Part shown: positions 10,134-22,100 of the stretch, piece by piece | How the letters are laid out: each line of letters opens with the position of its first letter | Position numbering within the stretch: position 1 is the first letter of the stretch | Origin: Vanessa cardui | Lineage: Eukaryota; Arthropoda; Insecta; Lepidoptera; Nymphalidae | Direction of reading: 5' to 3' | Assembly: GCF_905220365.1 (NCBI RefSeq) | Contig: NC_061151.1 | Location: 4,024,197 to 4,088,196 of the forward strand | Length of the DNA: 64,000 nucleotides | Notes under the pieces: model-generated | Database searches by the model: none | Told to the model about the DNA's origin: nothing | The model's input: only the letters and a program-made list of their open reading frames with translations | Translations under genes and position numbers: made by a program

Positions 10134-11920
10134 CTTTTTTTTATGTATGTTCCTCGATTTATCGAAGACGCATGGACCGATTTTAAAAATTTTTGTCTAA
10201 AAGGTGGCACCTTCTAGTTGGTCCCATATAAATTAGAACAGGTTCTGATGATGTGATCCTGGAGAAATCGAGGGGAACCCTCATATTTTATAGGCGTTTT
10301 ACATATTTTTTGAAGTTATATTGGCATTGCTTCTGGCAATCATAATATTATACTGAGCTGATGATGGAAGGTGTAAGTCCTCAATTACTAGGAGTTAGGA
10401 AATAGTTCTTTGAACATTAATATATGGATTTATACTCCTCTTCGTAGCTTTTATGAACAGAAGTACAGGTTCACTAAACATTTCTTTTGTTATGTTATTG
10501 TTTGGTATATCATGCACCAGATATAAGTTTTATTGAAATTGGTTCAGCGCTATTTGAAAAAATTAACAAATAACCATTTTTTACATAAGGACTTTTAATT
10601 TCTTATTTGAGAAAATAACACTAAAAAGAGTAAAATAAAATATTACTATTAGTCGGACGATTTTGAGTGAAAAACAAAATGTAGAAATATTTACATACGA
10701 TCGGCCGAATTCAATAATACGTGTTTAAATCAAATTATTTTATTACCTTTTTAGTGATCACTTTGAAGTCTATGTTATTTTTTTTAAAAAAATATTTTAT
10801 TAGCTCTTTGGTTTTTTGGGTTCGATATGTAAGGATTAATTACATGGTGTTGAAATAAAGTTGATGTAAATAGATGGAAATAAGAGAAGGAGTATTTTTT
10901 TAATCTTTGTGGTAAAACATGCATGTTGATTGCGTATTTGAAAAGAAATAAGTCGCTATCAAAACATAGCGGTACCATATATGCTATTCCAAATACAGAA
11001 GGAATTAAGTCACGTAAACAGCTTTAGAGATCTTGCATTTTGATTTCGAGAAATAATGAGGTTTTACTATAATATTGGCAACACTGAATTTAATTTTGAA
11101 AATAAATTAAGGAACTATTTTTTATCATAACTGTTTTCATGACAGTTTTTTTTATTTGCTATAAAAGGTATTTATATTTTTTTGTTTTTTTGTACATCGT
11201 ATTTTTTTTTTCTTATTTAATAAGCACGGTAGTATATCTTGTCTGTTATTTCTTTTTTGTCTTGCATGATGAGTTAGCCTGACAGAGTTATGTACATGGT
11301 AATATTTTTAAAACTTAATCTATATATAGAATAAGATACTTTTTATATCACATTGGCTTCTCAAATGAATAAAATCCTTATATTTTGGTAGTAAATTGTG
11401 TAAAACTCATCAAGAGAGGTTGTTGATGTCGCGAGGCAACATTGCTTTGTTTCTTTATGAAGGATTAATGAGCCAGCATAACTACAGGTACAAGGGACAT
11501 AACATAGGCTGTACAGACACACTCCTAGCGGTTTTACACTAATTCGAGGTCAAAAGAGAAACCATTGTCGTGCCCCGATACAATGATATTCTAATAAACA
11601 GATATGTTATAGCCATACTAAACAACAAAAAAAAGTGTGCCACGCCGGGGACCGTTTATTTTAGTTTATTTTTACATTTCGTTAAAAGTCAAAAGGATAG
11701 CTTGATAAAAACAATAAGTAAAAGGGATAACTAGATGTTTTAATTACGCAAAACGTGTTACTACGTAATTATGATGTATTATAACGTATTACTACGTTAA
11801 ACAACTAAAGGCAAACGTCCCAATTAGGACGTTTTCTAGTCTTCACTTTTTGCGCGTTAATAACATATCTGTTTACTACAACATCACTGCCCCGATATCT
11901 AACATTGGGTTTACAAGTAT
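10134..11920. other. gene-free stretch
   Basis: About 1.8 kb with no supportable coding sequence. The first 400 bp (ATTTATCGAAGACGCATGG, CCTGGAGAAATCGAGGGGAA) look like the inside of an old transposable element, but no ends were found. The rest is AT-rich. Confidence 0.45.
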
Positions 11921-12160
11921 AGTACGATACACCTTAGATGTCGCATCGGCAAAATTCGTAAAACCGATAATATCCGAATGAAGTACGCTATCCCAAATTA
12001 TCAATATTTATTTCTTATGCGAATATGATCTTTACACAAACGTGATAACTTGTAATATAATGTGACCTAATATATTCGTCAATTTGACACGTCGATTTAC
12101 ATGCACTTGTTTTCTCGGGAACTGACGCGAGAATCTATAGCAATATATCTATGTCGTACT
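11921..12160. mobile_element. MITE family 2, right end lost
   Basis: Matches 2532-2760 from TAGTACGATACACCTTAGAT through ATATTCGTCAATTTGACACG to GACGCGAGAATCTATAG. The right inverted repeat is missing or degraded. Confidence 0.65.
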
Positions 12161-12288
12161 TGCGAATATAAAAAACGGTAGACTGTCACGTCGTCCATAC
12201 ACAGAACGTGATAAGAATACATATAAGATCACGCGTGATTACATACATACTGCGTAACGTTCATGCTTCGAATAAGATATAAGATTAG

Positions 12289-12290
<2 letters not shown>

Positions 12291-12323
<33 letters not shown>
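12291..12323. repeat. (AC)n microsatellite
   Basis: A pure dinucleotide AC run of about 33 bp inside otherwise unremarkable DNA. Confidence 0.9.
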
Positions 12324-12326
<3 letters not shown>

Positions 12327-12531
12327 ACACGCGTTCTAGGATCTATTGTAGATGTACCCTCCTTACCTTCGACGTTGTCTGAAATCTTAATTGGACGATT
12401 AAGAAATAATGAAAAATGCACATGTTTGTAACGAGGGCTGAATGTAAAAGTATTGAATATATCAACGGTATACTATGGTATAAGAACCGTTATAGTCGAT
12501 TGGTTACAAAGTTTAGCCAATTATTCTGAGT

Positions 12532-12786
12532 TCGATGCTGAGATGGGCAAGCACCACTATATATATGTGTTTAATTTGTGTTTATAATTCATCTCGTGCT
12601 TGGCAGTGAAGGAAAACATCGTGAGGAAACCTGCATGTGACAAATTTCATAGAAGTTCTGCCACATGTGTATTCCACCAACCCGCATTGGAACAGCGTGG
12701 TGGAATATGTTCCAAACCTTCTCCTCAAAGGGAGAGGAGGCCTTTAGCCCAGCAGTGGGAATTTACAGGCTGTTGTTGTTGTTGTA
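12532..12786 (+). mobile_element. SINE-1, head deleted
   Basis: The tRNA-like head is shortened (GATGCTGAGATGGGCAAGCA), with a full body and a (GTT)n tail at 12769-12783. A second SINE-1 with a matching left flank (ATTATTCTGAGTTCGATGCT) follows at 12844, so the pair looks like a local duplication. Confidence 0.7.
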
Positions 12787-12843
12787 TACTATGTTATAAG
12801 AGCCGTTATAGTCCATTGGTTACAAGGTTTAGCCAATTATTCT

Positions 12844-12932
12844 GAGTTCGATGCTGAGATGGCCCTTAACTGATGATTTCGGGTTCAAACCCAAGCAAGC
12901 ACCCCTATATATATATAGGGGTGCTTGCTTGG

Positions 12933-12975
<43 letters not shown>

Positions 12976-13186
12976 GTGTGTTTAATTTGTGTTTATAATT
13001 CATCTCGTGCTCGGCGGCGAAGGAAAACATCGTGAGGAAATCTGCATTTGTCTAATTTCATCGAATTTCTGCCACAGGTGCATTCCTCTAACCCGCATTG
13101 GAACAGCGTGGTGGAATATGTTCCAAACCCTTTATTTATTAGGAGAGGAGGCCTTAGCCCAGCAGTAGGAAATTTACGGGCTGCTA
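12844..13186 (+). mobile_element. SINE-1 interrupted by palindrome and (TA)n
   Basis: The head is followed by a perfect palindrome (arms 12887-12910 and 12913-12936) and a (TA)n run to about 12977. The SINE body then resumes (TTCATCTCGTGCTCGG) to a GTGGAATATGTTCCAAACCC block and a degraded tail. Confidence 0.7.
12934..12977. repeat. (TA)n microsatellite
   Basis: A TA dinucleotide run of about 44 bp with one TTTA break, directly after the palindrome inside a SINE-1 copy. Confidence 0.85.
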
Positions 13187-13379
13187 ATTTACTTTTATTC
13201 TGAGTTCAAACCCTTGCAAGCACCACCGAGCTGAATTTGTATTTATAATTCACTACCCACTTTCCCGGCTTTGCAAGAGCAAACAGTTTTTTTATACATG
13301 TTTACTATTTATTTTTTTATTTTTGTTGCTTTTTCTTCCTTACCAAATCGGGTTGTTACCACCATGACCGGGCTGTTGC

Positions 13380-13605
13380 CTTTTTTTATAATATCCGGGT
13401 AGGTATATAATAAATCCACTTGATGGTAGGTGGAAGTGAGTCCAAACGCGAAAACGACCAGTACAGTGAACTGCACTACACACAGTCACCCTCGCATTGC
13501 CGCCCCCCAAGATGTTTCTTCACGACTTTAAGGTAGAGATTTATATGTTTTGGCCGTGCGTCAAAGAGTTACCAAATTTCTTCGGTTAGGGTTTCGGTTT
13601 TCAAA
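13380..13605 (+). mobile_element. unclassified interspersed repeat
   Basis: Shares TGATGGTA, a GTCCCAACGCGAA-like block, AAGATGTTTCTTCACG and a GTGCG..AAAGAGTT.CCAAA block, in order, with 25240-25480. Non-coding, no clear ends. Confidence 0.45.
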
Positions 13606-13827
13606 GTCATGTGGTGACATCGCGAGGTACGCGTAGATTTGTAAAGGAAAGGGGGAGCAGGAATAACAGATCTAGAAGTTCCGTGCCCTATAAAATTAGG
13701 TGCGACCGTTGTACTGTATCTCTCTTTCTCTTTCTATTTCTGATTGTGTGTGTGTCACACACTCGTGTATAATATGTTCGAAGTAGTTGACTGGTCTCCC
13801 TTGATATTAGCCGTCGTGATCAAAGTC

Positions 13828-14136
13828 GTGAGTCGAGATGACCCAGTGGTTAGAACGCGTGCATCTTAACCGATGATTGCGGGTTCAAACCCAGGCAAGC
13901 ACCGCTGATTCATGTGCTTAATTTGTCTTTATAATTCATCTCGTGCTCATCGGTGTAGGAAAACATCGTGAGGAAACCTGCATGTGACAAATTTCAAAGA
14001 AATTCTGCCACATGTGAATTCCACCAACCCGCATTGGAACAGCGTGGTGGAATATGTTCCAAACCTTCTCCTCAAGGGGAGAGGAGGCCTTTAGCCCAGC
14101 AGTGGGAATTTGCAGGCTGTTGTTGTTGCTGTTGTT
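13828..14136 (+). mobile_element. SINE-1, full length with target-site duplication
   Basis: Intact head (GATGACCCAGTGGTTAGAAC; GCGGGTTCAAACCC), body and a (GTT)n tail with one GCT variant. A perfect 10-bp direct repeat, GATCAAAGTC, flanks it at 13818-13827 and 14137-14146, direct evidence of target-primed insertion. Confidence 0.88.
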
Positions 14137-14139
14137 GAT

Positions 14140-14615
14140 CAAAGTCATTCAGCAGAACATCATCACCGCTTAACGCAAAGCGATTGTTTGAAATGGGGCC
14201 TGTAGAGTTTTTCATCGTACTTTCCATTATGTATTTCATTATTTTATACGATTTCCTTTATTATATTTGGCAGCTCTTTATTATATTTGTACCTCTTTAG
14301 GGTCGTATTCTGATCTAGGTGTTGACCTAGACCACGAACGCGAATGAAAAGTAATAGATGTTATTTTATTTATTATAAATAGTTTTATTTTAATTACGCA
14401 TGTTAAGTATGACGTAGTAAGGAATTCTGCAAATAGTTATAGCTGTTCGATTCTAAGTAACGCAAATAATTGTTTAAATTATTGGAATTAATATAATGAT
14501 TTGAATTCTCGTGCGGTGTTTTAATTACTTACCACGTTGGTTTAGTAGCTAGCATTGTAGAATCGATATCTGAAGGCTATTGATTCGAATCTCAGTTAGA
14601 GGACAATTTTACTAA
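14140..14615. other. gene-free stretch
   Basis: AT-rich sequence between two SINE-1 copies. No coding or repeat signal recognised. Confidence 0.4.
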
Positions 14616-14625
14616 CAAATTAATA

Positions 14626-14920
14626 CAACAACAGCCTCTAAATTCCCACTGCTGGGCTAAAGGCCTCCTCTCCCTTTGAGGAGAAGGTTTGGAACATATT
14701 CCACCACACTGTTCCAATACGGGTTGGTAGAATACACATGTGGCAGAATTTCGATGAAATTAGACACGTGCAAGTTTCCTCACGATGTTTTCCTTCACCG
14801 CTGAGCACGAGATGAATTATGAAGACAAATTAAGCACATGAATCAGCGGTGCTTGCCTGGATTTGAACCCGCAATCATCGGTTAAGATGCACGCGTTCTA
14901 ACCACTGGGACATCTCGACT
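14626..14920 (-). mobile_element. SINE-1, full length antisense with target-site duplication
   Basis: Complete antisense copy from the (AAC)n tail to the CATCTCGACT head. The 10-bp repeat CAAATTAATA flanks it at 14616-14625 and 14921-14930. Confidence 0.88.
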
Positions 14921-15082
14921 CAAATTAATATGTTATTGAAATCGTGTTGAGACGTTATTGTTGATGTTCATCCGTTTTTCATTCCACTAACACCATGGTC
15001 CACTAAATATATGTAATAATTAAAATAGGGCACCTGTATTAGCCCACATATGTTCACTGTAATGTGCTGTGTAGTTGATTTA

Positions 15083-15313
15083 GACGACGAGCTCCGTGGT
15101 CGAGTGGAGTGACACCGGTTTTCATGGGTACCTACGCCACTCCGAGGTTTGATTCCCGGGCGAGTCGATGTAGATTATCACAAGTTTTCTATGTTGTCTT
15201 GGGTCTGGGTATTTGTGGTACCGTCGTTACTTCTGATTTTCCATAACACAAGTGCTTCAGCTACTTACATTGGGATCAGAGTAATGTATGTGATGTTGTC
15301 TCATATTTATTAA
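15083..15313 (+). mobile_element. tRNA-derived SINE, family 2, sense
   Basis: The head has an A-box-like TGGTCGAGTGG and a B-box-like GGTTTGATTCC spaced as in a tRNA. The body (TTGTGGTACCGTCGTTACTT, ACATTGGGATCAGAGTAATG) matches 2936-3168 in the other orientation, and the copy ends at TCATATTTATT. Confidence 0.72.
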
Positions 15314-15585
15314 GTTGAATGACCCAGACCAAAATCGATCAAGACATCATCACCGTATAACTTTTTGTTTATAAATGACCTACAATATTATTTGGCGTTG
15401 AGAATACAGTTTTAAAGTCTAGTTTCATCAGTAGTTGACAGTAGAAAAATAATAATAATAACAGCAAAAGAAAATATTATGTGAGTTAACAGCAAATAAG
15501 ACTATAATTAAATATTCCAATCAGTTAAGTAATCTACTCTATTTACAAAGAGTGACATTTATTTACATAACATATTTATTTATTA

Positions 15586-15817
15586 ACAACAATAACAACA
15601 GTAGCCTGTAACACTGCTGGGTTAAGACCTCCTCTCCCTTTGAGAAGTTGTGGTACATATTTTACCACGCTGTTCCAATGCGGGTTGGTGGAATACAAAT
15701 GTGGCAGGATTTTTTATGAAGTTGGACACATGCAGATTTTCTCACGATGTTTTCTATCACCGCCGAGCACGAGATGTATTATAAACACAAATCCAGCACA
15801 TGAGTATTCAGTGGGGT
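15586..15817 (-). mobile_element. SINE-1, head truncated
   Basis: The antisense tail (AACAACAATAACAACAG) and body are diverged; the copy ends near the B-box side with CAGTGGGGTGGG. Confidence 0.65.
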
Positions 15818-15891
15818 GGGGTTAAATAGGAATTTCTTAATTAATATGTAGCATTACCCGGGTTTGAATCAACAACAACTATTCTTTTTTT

Positions 15892-16120
15892 TAATGGTAT
15901 AGGTTGGCGGACGAGCTTATGAGCCACCTGATGGTAAGTGGTCACCATCACCCATAGACAATGACGCTGTAAGAAATATTAACTATTTATTACATCGTCA
16001 ATGCGCCACCAACCTTGGGAACTAAGATGCTATGTCCCTTGCGCCTGTAGTCACACTGGCTCGCTCACCCTTCAAACCGGAACACAATAATACTGCGCAC
16101 TATTGTTTTGTGATGGTATT
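15892..16120 (+). mobile_element. family B copy next to a FAR-A exon
   Basis: Runs from ATGGTATAGGTTGGCGGACG to the CAAACCGGAACACAATAATA block and stops about 35 bp before the exon at 16155. It therefore lies in the first intron of FAR-A if the missing first exon is upstream. Confidence 0.7.
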
Positions 16121-16154
16121 TGGCCTAATTGTATGTTATTCCGTTTTGTTTCAG

Positions 16155-19100
16155 ATCATGTCCTGATGTTAAGAAGTTATATCTCTTAACGAGACCAAAG
16201 AAGAATAAAGATATCTTGAAGCGTTTGCAGGAACAATTCGATGACGCGGTAAGTTAGTTTACATCCTGCACGTGTAGTATATATTTAATTAAATAATTTC
16301 AATTACGATTCATAACGAATAAATCATAATTTATTTCGATCTTGTCTACACACACATATACATACATATGTGTGTTATCGAACACGGTTATTACGCTGAA
16401 TCAATTTGGATGTTATTTACTATGAAGATAGTTCGGGGTTCCGGGAATATGAGAGTAAATTAGGGTTATGTTTGTGTGCCATGTGTTTAATAAATTTCGC
16501 ATGAGCGAATTCAACCAGAAATAACATTTTGTATTAATGAAATGCAGCTACCTGATATTTAGAAGCGGTTTATATATATTTTTAAGCACTTGGGAAATGA
16601 AGAGAAAATTAAAAAACAGATATTGCCAAGATATACTAATAGTTATTTTTTTTTTTTCGAATATCATTAAAATAATTATATAATATACAAATAATAACTT
16701 ATACCTTCTAAGTAATTTACCTATATCTCTGAAAATACTCGATTGTAATTAAACTTACACTGTTCTCTAAGTTAAACGATACCCAATTTACATATTAAAT
16801 TAAAAACGATCATAACGATAGGACTTTTAACTATCAAGAAATTCATGGACAAACATACAAACATATACCCAAAATTAGGCACATTTGCTTATAAGCCTAA
16901 TATGGATCATCATAATCTAATATAAATCAATTCTAACAATGTTACATACATACATGTCGAACTGATAACCTCCTTTCGTTGAAGTCAGATAAAAAAGCGC
17001 AGCCTTACGCTCTCTTCCAAGTAACCTTTATTACAGCAACAACAACAACAACAGCCTGTAAATTCCCACTGCTGGGCTAAAGGCCTCTTCTCCCTTTGAG
17101 GAGAAGGTTTGGAACATATTCCACTACGCTGTTCCAATGCGGTTTGGTGGAATACACATGTGGCAGAATTTCTATGAAATTTGTCACATGCAGGTTTCCT
17201 CACGATGTTTTCCTTCACCGCTGAGCACGAGATGAATTATAAAGACAAATTAAGCACATGAATCAGCGGTGCTTGCCTGGGTTTGAACCCGCAATTATCG
17301 CTTAAGATGCATGCGTTCTAACCAGTGGGCCATCTCGACTCAAACAATTTTTTACAGCAAAACAACTATATTAAGATGTTTTTTTGTTTTATTTACAGTT
17401 GTACGATAAACTAAGGAAACAAGCACCCGACTTCATAGAAAAGATTTCGATCATTGAAGGCGATGTGGGACAGCTCAATCTGGGTATTAGCGAAGAAGAT
17501 AGACAGAAAATAATTAATGAGGTAAACAACAGCAACAACCTGTAAATTTCCTACTGTTGGGCTAAGGCCTCCTCTCCCTTTGAGGAGAGTTAGCGGAATA
17601 CACATGAGGTAAAATTTTTATAACTATACACATGTTTCCTCGCGATGTTTTCGAACAATGCTGAGCACGAGATGAATTATAAGCACAAATTAAGCACATG
17701 AATATTCAGTGGTGCTTGCCTGGGTTTGTTTTTTTTTTGTTTTATGGTATAGGTTGGTGGACGAGCAGATGAGCCACCTAATGGTATGTGGTCACCATCA
17801 CCCATAGACAATAACGCTGTAGGACAGTAGGCCTTTGTCCTTTGGCAAGCCCGTCTGGGTAGGTACCACCCATTCATCAGTTATTCTACCGCCAAATAGC
17901 AGTACTCAGTGTTGTTGTGTTCCGGTTTGAGTTTTAGTGAGCCAGTGCAACTACAGGCACAAAGGACATAACATCTTTGTTCCCAAGGTTAATGGCACAT
18001 TGACGATATATGGAATAGTTAATATTTCTTACAGCGTCATTGTGTATGGGTGATGGTGACCACTTACTATCAGGTGGCCCACATGCTCGTTCGCCAACTT
18101 ATACCATAAAAAAATTATATAAGTCACACAAACAATCACGTGATATGCCCCTCCTCCCAAGCGACGGAATGGAATATGGTCAATGTCCCATTTTTAGTGG
18201 CATTTCATGAACACAGCTTGATTTATTTGCATGCGTGCAAGTAAAAATACGAAATAAAAGATTTAAAGTAAAATAATTTTTAAAACAAATTTCAGGTAGA
18301 ATACATATTCCACGGTGCAGCCACCGTGCGATTCGATGAAGCGCTCAAAACAGCTGTGGAGATCAACGTTCGTGGTACGCGGGAAATATTGACACTTGCA
18401 CGGTCTTGCACGAAGCTGCGAGCTCATGTGCACATATCGACCGCTTACAGGTACAACAACAACAACAACAACAACAGCCTGTAAATTCCCACTGCTGGGC
18501 TAAAGACCTCCGCTCCCTTCGAGGGGAAGGTTTGGAACATATTCCACCACGCTGTTCCGATGCGTGTTGGTGGAATACACATGTGGCAGAATTTGTATGA
18601 AATTTCGTTCCAAATTGCTATATGAAATTTAGTTACATTGGTAACTTAAATATAATGCATACTCTATAACATTAAGGAACTAAGGAACATTGTAGCTTTC
18701 TTCCAGCGACTTTTATTTTAATCGAATCATTACATACCTAATCATCATATTGGTGTGTAATTTAAAGTAATACCTTATACATTTTATTAAAAACTTGCAC
18801 TATTTCGAAGACGGATCACGTCGCTACTAAGTAATGAGTGACCCGAACCTTATACTTTTTATGAAGTTTTTTTAATGAATTAACTTTGATTTCTTCAATT
18901 TAAACGGCTAAGTTTACTTTTACTATATGTATAAAATTAATTGATTTCAGTAATTGTCCTATACGAGAAATTGATGAGAAATTCTACGAGAGTTCATTGT
19001 CCGGCGAGAAGCTGATTGATCTCGTCGAGAATATCGACGAGAAGACACTAAACACCATCACTCCTGGGTCAGTAACTTGAGATATATGTATTTAAATATT

Positions 19101-22100
19101 TCAGTTGATAGGACTTTGTCCAAGTACTGGGTAGGTACTACCTACTCATCAGGTATTCAAATCACAAACAGTCATTCTTAGTATTGTTATGTGTTTAGGC
19201 GTAGGGGACATATTTTAGGCCCTAAGCCTAACTAGGCTTATGACAGTGATTATGCCATACAAATGCTACCAATCTAGAAAGCTTTAGGGTTGATCGGTGA
19301 AGGCTAAGAGCGCCAGACTAACTATAGTCACACTTAATAAATTAGCTCCTAAGGTTCTTGGTATCTATTTAATATCAGTTAATTTATCACCAAATCGATG
19401 AAGTTTATTTATTTATTTATTTATTTAATAAACAAATATAAGAAAGACATAAATCAATTAAGTTTCAACTTAAAATGAATATAGATAAATGACAACTTAC
19501 ATTAAAAGTACAAGCAAAAAGTATAAAGGCTAGTGAAAACGGTTAATGTTTAATACTATACATGTACAGCCTGTAAGATTCCCACTGCTCGGCTAAGCTT
19601 CCCTCTCCCATTAAGAACAAAGTTAGGGAGCATATTATACCACGCTGCTCCAAAGTGTATTGGTGGATTCACAATTGGCACAATTTCGATGAAATTAGAC
19701 ACATGCAAGGTTTCTCACTATGTTTTCCTTCACTACAAAGAACGAGATGAACCATATAAACAAATTAACCACATGAAACTCACCGGTGCTTGCCTTCATT
19801 TGACCCTGCAGTCATCAATTATGATGTACGTGTTCTAACCACTGTACCATCTCGGTCTTTGTAATTAAACGCCATGTCAATGATTTCAGATTGCTGGGTG
19901 ATTTCCCAAACACATACGCTTACACCAAATCAGCAGCTGAAGACATTGTCCAGAAATACTCCAAAGGCCTTCCGGTTGCGTTGTTCCGACCATCTATTGG
20001 TAAGTTTTTTTTTTTCGATAATATCGTCCTAACCGATTTTGAAGAGATGGAAAATCCGAAACCGGAAAGAGTTTCTGGGAGTCCGTTGGTAAACTCTGAT
20101 TTCAATAACTCTTCTACTTTCAGAAGAGTTTTGTATTATCAGAGAGTTAAGCACTAATTTAAAAAATATTTAAATTCTTCTAGTTCTTTATTAGTCTGTA
20201 ACATTGACGAAACTTTTAAAATCGAAGTCAAAGTCAAATAAATAGTTTATATCCCAGATTGCAGGATACCCTTCAGGGCAAGCTTGTCCGGGCTTTGTCT
20301 CCCACAGACAATTGTACTTATTATTAAGATGCATTTAACTGTGATCTCTGTAATATGGGAGAGAATAAGAATAAACGTGTAACCTCCAGTTTCCGTTTAC
20401 AGTAAAGAGAACGTTTTTGGGCAATGGTATATGTATATATAATAAGATACCGGGAAATATAATCAATATATCATTTTCAAAATTTAAAAAGATTATTAAT
20501 ACTAAATTAATAAATAAATCGTATTATTCTTCAAAAGAGGACCTTTTGGAAAGAAACCCCTGGAGTTAGGCTCGGGTTCCATGATAGGACACTAATTACT
20601 GTAAATAACAGCATTGTAAATTTGTTTATATGAAAAGAGCAGCTATGCGAGTTTCTTGCCGTTTCTTCTCGCTAGAAGCTGCTCTCCGAAACAGTGGTAG
20701 TATTTAATTATTGACGATTCAAAAACGCTTCATTGTAAAGTTTACTTGAATAAAATTGATTTGATTTGAAAAATAATAATGTTTGTAAATATAAGTAGAT
20801 TTGGTTCATTAGTTTTACTTGTCCATTTATAGATAACTGGTTATCGCCCGCGGATTCCCTCACGTTTTAGGATGTTGGTTGTCATGTGTCAGGCAATAAA
20901 ATTGCCTATGTTCTTTCTCGGAGTTCAAGTTTGCTTCATACCAAATTTCATGAAATCTGGTTCAGCGATTTGGTTGTGAAAGACGGACAGACAGACAGAG
21001 TCACGGATCACAATCATGTGATCCGTGACTCTTTCATTTTGAAAGGTGATTTAATAAAATATGCCCTATGCTATATTCCTGCTCTGGGTACAATCTATCT
21101 CTGTACTAAAATATTATATAAATCGGTTCAACGCTTTAAGCGTGAAAAAATAACATGAAGAGTCACTACCGCATTTATAATTATTATTAGTGTATATATA
21201 CATACAGATATATATTAATATATATATTTTTTTAATTTCAGTTATAGCAACAGCCGAAGAACCAGTTTCCGGATGGATAGACAATGTATATGGACCTACA
21301 GGTGTAAGTATATATACGTGTATGTACAGTCAGGATAAGAAAACCTTCGTCAGTTTTCATATGTCTGTCAGTGTCATATATTCTCGATCGGTAAAGCAGA
21401 TTTTCGCTCATAGTGAGTACACGGAAATAGATCTTAAGGTGACGAACCTTTTCTTATCCCGACTGTACATATATACCTATTATGAAAAATAAATAATTCT
21501 ATTTTTAAATCAATTTTGTTCGAAATGCCACTACAACGGTTACATTTAAGTAAAAGTAAAGTAACAGCCTGTAAATTTGCCACTGCTGAGATAAGGCCTC
21601 CTCCTCCTCTTCCATTAAGGAGATGGTTTAGAACATATTCCACTTCCACATGCAGGTTTCCTCACGATGTTTTCCTTCACCGCCGAGCACGAGATGAATT
21701 GTAAACACAAATTAAGCACATATATATAGTGGTGCTTGCCTGGGTTTGAACCCGCAATCATCTGTTAAGATGCACGCGTTCTAACCACTGGGCCATCTCA
21801 GCTCTTATATACAATATTAATTATCAGCTTTGTCAATTGTCTAGGTGGTCGTGGGTGCCGCCGTGGGTCTTCTCCATGTCCTGAACTGCAGCCCTAAGGC
21901 TCTGGCGGATCTAGTCCCTGGAGACTTGGTCGTGAATGGCTGCATTGCCACTGCTTGGAAGACTGCCAAGGATTACCCTGGAAACCACGAGGAGGCACCA
22001 ATGGACCAGCTACCTACTGTGTACAATTATGTATCATCAGTAGAACGACCATTGACTTGGGGTAAGCTACCTATAATCATACTAATTAGTTAGATTAAGT

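Noticed and set aside
12239..12421. Open frame on the minus strand
   Set aside because: It is produced by the (AC)n microsatellite, which reads as alternating Cys-Val.
12600..12845. Open frames reading MAVKENIVRKPACDKF and similar (also on minus at 16985-17218)
   Set aside because: The same peptide arises from SINE-1 bodies, ending in poly-Cys from the (GTT)n tail. Not genes.
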